Assembly (NCBI RefSeq): GCF_003934285.1
Contig: NZ_RQWJ01000004.1
Coordinates: 124,001 to 188,000, forward strand
DNA from: Brevundimonas fluminis
Lineage (GTDB): Bacteria > Pseudomonadota > Alphaproteobacteria > Caulobacterales > Caulobacteraceae
Direction of reading: 5' to 3'
Length of the DNA: 64,000 bases
A model generated the notes under the pieces. It searched no databases, was not told the origin of the DNA, and saw only the letters and a program-made list of their open reading frames with translations. Shown piece after piece: positions 61,429 to 64,000 of this stretch (position 1 is its first letter; each line of letters starts with the position of its first letter). A program made the translations under genes and the position numbers.

Positions 61429-61716
61429 TCAGAGTTTGGGGCGCTTTCCGAAGCCGTTGGTCCTGAAATCGAGACCGCATCTCGCGCAGTGGCGGTTCGG
61501 GATCGGACTGTTCCGTTGCACGCCGAATGCGGGCTCGTCCTCAGTCCGCCAGGTGCTGAAGCCGCAGGCGGGACAGCGAAGCAGGAATAGGCCTATGACG
61601 TATCCTGAAACGGCGACGACGCCGAGGAGCGGCTGACGGGGAGCAAGAAGGACCCAGACGGCCAGCACCGGCAAGAATGCCGCCATGTAGAGGCCGGTCG
61701 CCAGCCTGATGTTCAT
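61429..61716 (-). CDS. small membrane protein with zinc-ribbon cysteines
   Basis: A 95-residue protein with two membrane helices (TGLYMAAFLPVLAVWVLLA and PLLGVVAVSGYVIGLFLL), followed by two Cys pairs (RCPACGFSTW and HCARCGLDF), a likely zinc ribbon in the cytosol. ATG 61716 (MNIRLATG) lies 8 bp after mutL; 27 further upstream codons fall inside mutL. Function unknown. Confidence 0.7.
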   Translation of the reverse strand: MNIRLATGLYMAAFLPVLAVWVLLAPRQPLLGVVAVSGYVIGLFLLRCPACGFSTWRTEDEPAFGVQRNSPIPNRHCARCGLDFRTNGFGKRPKL

Positions 61717-61724
61717 TGCGTGCC

Positions 61725-63548
61725 TCACCGCCTCCCGAACAACCGTTCCAGGTCGGCCAGCTTCAGCTCCACGTAAGTCGGCCTTCCGTGGTTGCACTGG
61801 CCGGAGTGCGGCGTCGCTTCCATCTGCCTCAGCAGGGCGTTCATCTCGGGCGCGCTGAGCACCCGCCCGGCGCGGACGGAGCCGTGGCAGGCCATGGTGC
61901 CGCAGACCTCGGCCATGCGCTCCTTCAGGCTGAGGGCCGCGCCGTGTTCGGCCAGGTCGTCGGCGATGTCGCGGATCAGGCCCTGGACGTCGGTGTCTCC
62001 GAGCAGGGCCGGGGTCTCGCGCACCAGGACGGCGCCGCCGCCGAAGGGTTCGACGATCAGGCCCAGCTCGGCCAGTTCGTCGGCGCGGGCGACGACGCGG
62101 TCGGCCTCGACGGGGTCGAGCTCGACCACCTCCGGCGTCAGCAGGGCCTGACGGGTGACGGCGCCGGTCGCCATCTGGGCCTTCATCCGCTCATAGACCA
62201 GCCGCTCGTGCGCCGCGTGCTGGTCGACCACGACCAGGCCGTCGCGGGTCTGGGCGACGATGTAGGTTCCGTGCAGCTGGGCGCGGGCGGCGCCGAGGGG
62301 GAAGTCGAGCTCGGAGGGGTAGGCGGCAGGAGTAGGCGGTAGGGCGGCCTGACCCGGTTCGACGCGGGCGCTGCGCTCCTCAAGGCCGGGGATGATCTGG
62401 GGGGCGGGGCGGGGCGCGTCCCAGCCGGTCCAGCCGCTGAAGCCGGCGGCGCTGGGAGGCGGGCGGTGGCCGGGCGCCTGGTGGGCGGTGAACCCCGCCA
62501 GCGCGTCCGCCGCGACCGTGGTCGAGGCCCGGTGGCCGGCCCCGGCGAGCGCGTGACGCAGGGCGCCGACGATCAGACCGCGGACCAGGGCGGGGTCGCG
62601 GAAGCGGACCTCGGCCTTGGCCGGGTGCACGTTGACGTCGACCTGCAGCGGATCGAGGTCCAGGAACAGGGCCGCGGCCGGGTGGCGGTCGCGGGCCAGG
62701 AAGTCGGCGTAGGCGCCGCGGATGGCGCCGTGCAGCAGGCGGTCCTTCACCGGGCGGCCGTTGACGAACAGGAACTGGTGCGCGGCATTGCCCCGCGAAT
62801 AGGTGGGCAGGCCGGCATAGCCCGAGAGGCGCAGGCCCTCGCGCGTCTGGTCGATCAGCAGCGCATTCGCCTCGAAGTCGCGACCCAGCAGGGCGGCGAG
62901 GCGGCGCAGGCGACCCTCGTCGCCTTTCGCTTCGGCGGGCAGGCGCAGCACGGCGCGGCCGTCCAGCAGCAGGGTGAAGGCGACGGCCTCGTGCGCCATG
63001 GCCTGACGCTTGATCTCTTCGGTGATGGCCATGGCCTCGGCACGGGCCGACTTCATGAACTTCAGCCGGGCGGGGGTGGCGTAGAACAGGTCGCGCACCT
63101 CGACCCGCGCGCCGTGCGGGGCGGGGAAGGGGGCGGGGGCCGGGCCGACGGCCGCGCCGCCGTTGACCTGCATGGCCCAGGCCTCGTCTCCCGCCGTGCG
63201 GGCGGTCAGCGACAGGCGGGCGACCGAGCCGATGGAGGGCAGGGCCTCGCCGCGGAAGCCCAGGGTGAAGATCCGCAGCAGGTCGACGTCGCCGGCGTCG
63301 TCGGGCTCCAGCTTCGAGGTCGCGTGGCGCTCGACCGCCAGCGGCAGCTCGTCGCGCGGTATGCCCTTGCCGTCGTCGGCCACCAGGATGCGCGACAGGC
63401 CGCCGCCGTCGGCGTGGATCTCGATGGATGTGGCGCCGGCGTCGATGGCGTTCTCGACCAGCTCCTTCACCGCGCCGGCCGGGCGGTCGATCACCTCGCC
63501 GGCGGCGATGCGGTTGACGGTCTCGGGCGAGAGGCGGCGGATGGGCAT
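61725..63548 (-). CDS. mutL: DNA mismatch repair protein MutL
   Basis: A 607-residue mismatch repair ATPase. The GHKL N-terminus has [40 protein letters not shown] and [16 protein letters not shown]. The C-terminal domain contains [12 protein letters not shown], the D-Q-H-A-x2-E-x4-E endonuclease motif found in MutL of bacteria without MutH. Other metal-site pieces are ACHGSVRAG and [11 protein letters not shown]. So this MutL probably nicks DNA itself. The gene begins a probable operon mutL - zinc-ribbon membrane protein - LMW phosphatase with 8 and 2 bp gaps. Confidence 0.96.
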   Translation of the reverse strand: MPIRRLSPETVNRIAAGEVIDRPAGAVKELVENAIDAGATSIEIHADGGGLSRILVADDGKGIPRDELPLAVERHATSKLEPDDAGDVDLLRIFTLGFRGEALPSIGSVARLSLTARTAGDEAWAMQVNGGAAVGPAPAPFPAPHGARVEVRDLFYATPARLKFMKSARAEAMAITEEIKRQAMAHEAVAFTLLLDGRAVLRLPAEAKGDEGRLRRLAALLGRDFEANALLIDQTREGLRLSGYAGLPTYSRGNAAHQFLFVNGRPVKDRLLHGAIRGAYADFLARDRHPAAALFLDLDPLQVDVNVHPAKAEVRFRDPALVRGLIVGALRHALAGAGHRASTTVAADALAGFTAHQAPGHRPPPSAAGFSGWTGWDAPRPAPQIIPGLEERSARVEPGQAALPPTPAAYPSELDFPLGAARAQLHGTYIVAQTRDGLVVVDQHAAHERLVYERMKAQMATGAVTRQALLTPEVVELDPVEADRVVARADELAELGLIVEPFGGGAVLVRETPALLGDTDVQGLIRDIADDLAEHGAALSLKERMAEVCGTMACHGSVRAGRVLSAPEMNALLRQMEATPHSGQCNHGRPTYVELKLADLERLFGRR

Positions 63549-63597
63549 GGGACGCCCAAGATAGGCGCGTCGGACGGGATTCGTCAGTGCGGCCGGA

Positions 63598-64000
63598 TCA
63601 GGCCTCGGCCAGGGCCGCGCGGCGGGCCTCGCGGCGGGCCTCGATGCGGCTCCAGATCCGGTCGTGGACGGTGAAGAAGACCGTCTGGACCAGCGGCTCG
63701 ATGACGCCGATGGCCAGGGCCACCTTCCAGTTCTGGGTCAGGGCATAGGCGACGGCCACCGCCACGGTGAAGTGCATGACGCCATAGGTGACGGTCTTCA
63801 GCGCGATCTGCTTGAACGAGGTCGGCAGGGCGTGACTGTGGCCGTGGTGGGCGCGGTTCTGCTCCTCGATCGACATGACCTCGAGGCGGGCGGTGAAGGC
63901 CTCGGACGCCTCCTCCAGCCCGGACAGCATCCGCCGCCGCTCGATGCGGTGCCAGACGCGGTCGTGGATCGAATAGGCGATGGTCTGGAAGAAGGGCTCG
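63598..64000 (-). CDS. tandem DUF2061 membrane protein (partial, runs off the right edge)
   Basis: The minus-strand frame is open from the window edge to the stop at 63598-63600. The C-terminal 134 codons are seen. Two copies of the DUF2061 end unit are visible: [20 protein letters not shown] at the edge and [20 protein letters not shown] later. Between them is a linker with HHGHSH and then [44 protein letters not shown], giving two helices. DUF2061 is a small membrane domain of unknown role. A shorter start at 63930 would cut through the first repeat, so the gene continues upstream. Confidence 0.8.
   Translation of the reverse strand, partial: EPFFQTIAYSIHDRVWHRIERRRMLSGLEEASEAFTARLEVMSIEEQNRAHHGHSHALPTSFKQIALKTVTYGVMHFTVAVAVAYALTQNWKVALAIGVIEPLVQTVFFTVHDRIWSRIEARREARRAALAEA

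Overview
The window is a chromosomal segment from a high-GC alphaproteobacterium, most probably of the Caulobacteraceae (Brevundimonas/Caulobacter-like). This is inferred from about 70% GC coding sequence with strong GC3 bias, housekeeping gene order (tig, clpP, clpX, tpiA-secG-pyrG, glnB-glnA), a MutL with the endonuclease motif, and several promoters of the TTGNCN - 16/17 bp - CTANNN form with short or absent leaders. No database search was possible, so the taxonomic placement is an inference. I saw no insertion sequence, prophage, CRISPR array or rRNA. Genes are densely packed on both strands with many 1-20 bp overlaps.

Region by region. 1-6.0 kb: 5' end of a DEAD-box helicase gene, tRNA-Val(CAC), gph, glmU, a secreted protein, rpiA, a gene-free stretch of about 430 bp, and glutathione reductase. 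5.5-9.5 kb: a single-domain response regulator divergent from a histidine-kinase-like protein with an altered phosphoacceptor position, then a Tat-type GH3 beta-glucosidase and an adhesin-E-like secreted protein. 9.6-19.5 kb: lipid and redox metabolism (acyl-CoA dehydrogenase, cytochrome b561, Sua5, 3-hydroxybutyrate dehydrogenase, YaaA, FAD oxidase, NUDIX), SPFH/NfeD membrane proteins and RNase HI. 19.5-26.9 kb: the tatABC operon, SCP2, a second acyl-CoA dehydrogenase, a fused EgtB-EgtD ergothioneine enzyme, a KGG stress protein, a proline-rich microprotein and an MBL hydrolase.

27-36.6 kb: the protein-quality-control block tig, clpP, clpX, with clpP flanked by two paralogous secreted proteins of unknown function; then tpiA, secG, pyrG and a small repeat lipoprotein. 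36.7-40.5 kb: the glnB-glnA nitrogen operon behind a strong bidirectional terminator, NnrD, a J-domain protein and BolA. 40.5-49.7 kb: hybrid histidine kinase, ATP-dependent DNA ligase, MscS channel, threonine aldolase, ATM1-like ABC exporter, and a response regulator plus partner. 49.7-55.7 kb: accA, xerD, aroKB, an MliC-like lipoprotein, and tadA/rluB with overlapping head-to-head starts.

55.6-58.4 kb is the most system-like stretch. It holds a compact phospholipid-synthesis module: an atypical CDP-alcohol phosphatidyltransferase and a four-helix membrane protein on the minus strand, divergent from CdsA and PlsC. The window ends with rsmD, a YjhX-family protein, a kelch lipoprotein, a mutL - zinc-ribbon - LMW-phosphatase operon, and a partial gene with tandem DUF2061 domains.

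I did not find a clear new defence or mobile system. The most notable items are the EgtB-EgtD fusion, the atypical lipid module, the kinase-like protein lacking the usual His, the clpP-flanking paralogues, and hairpins in the tig leader and at the accA end.
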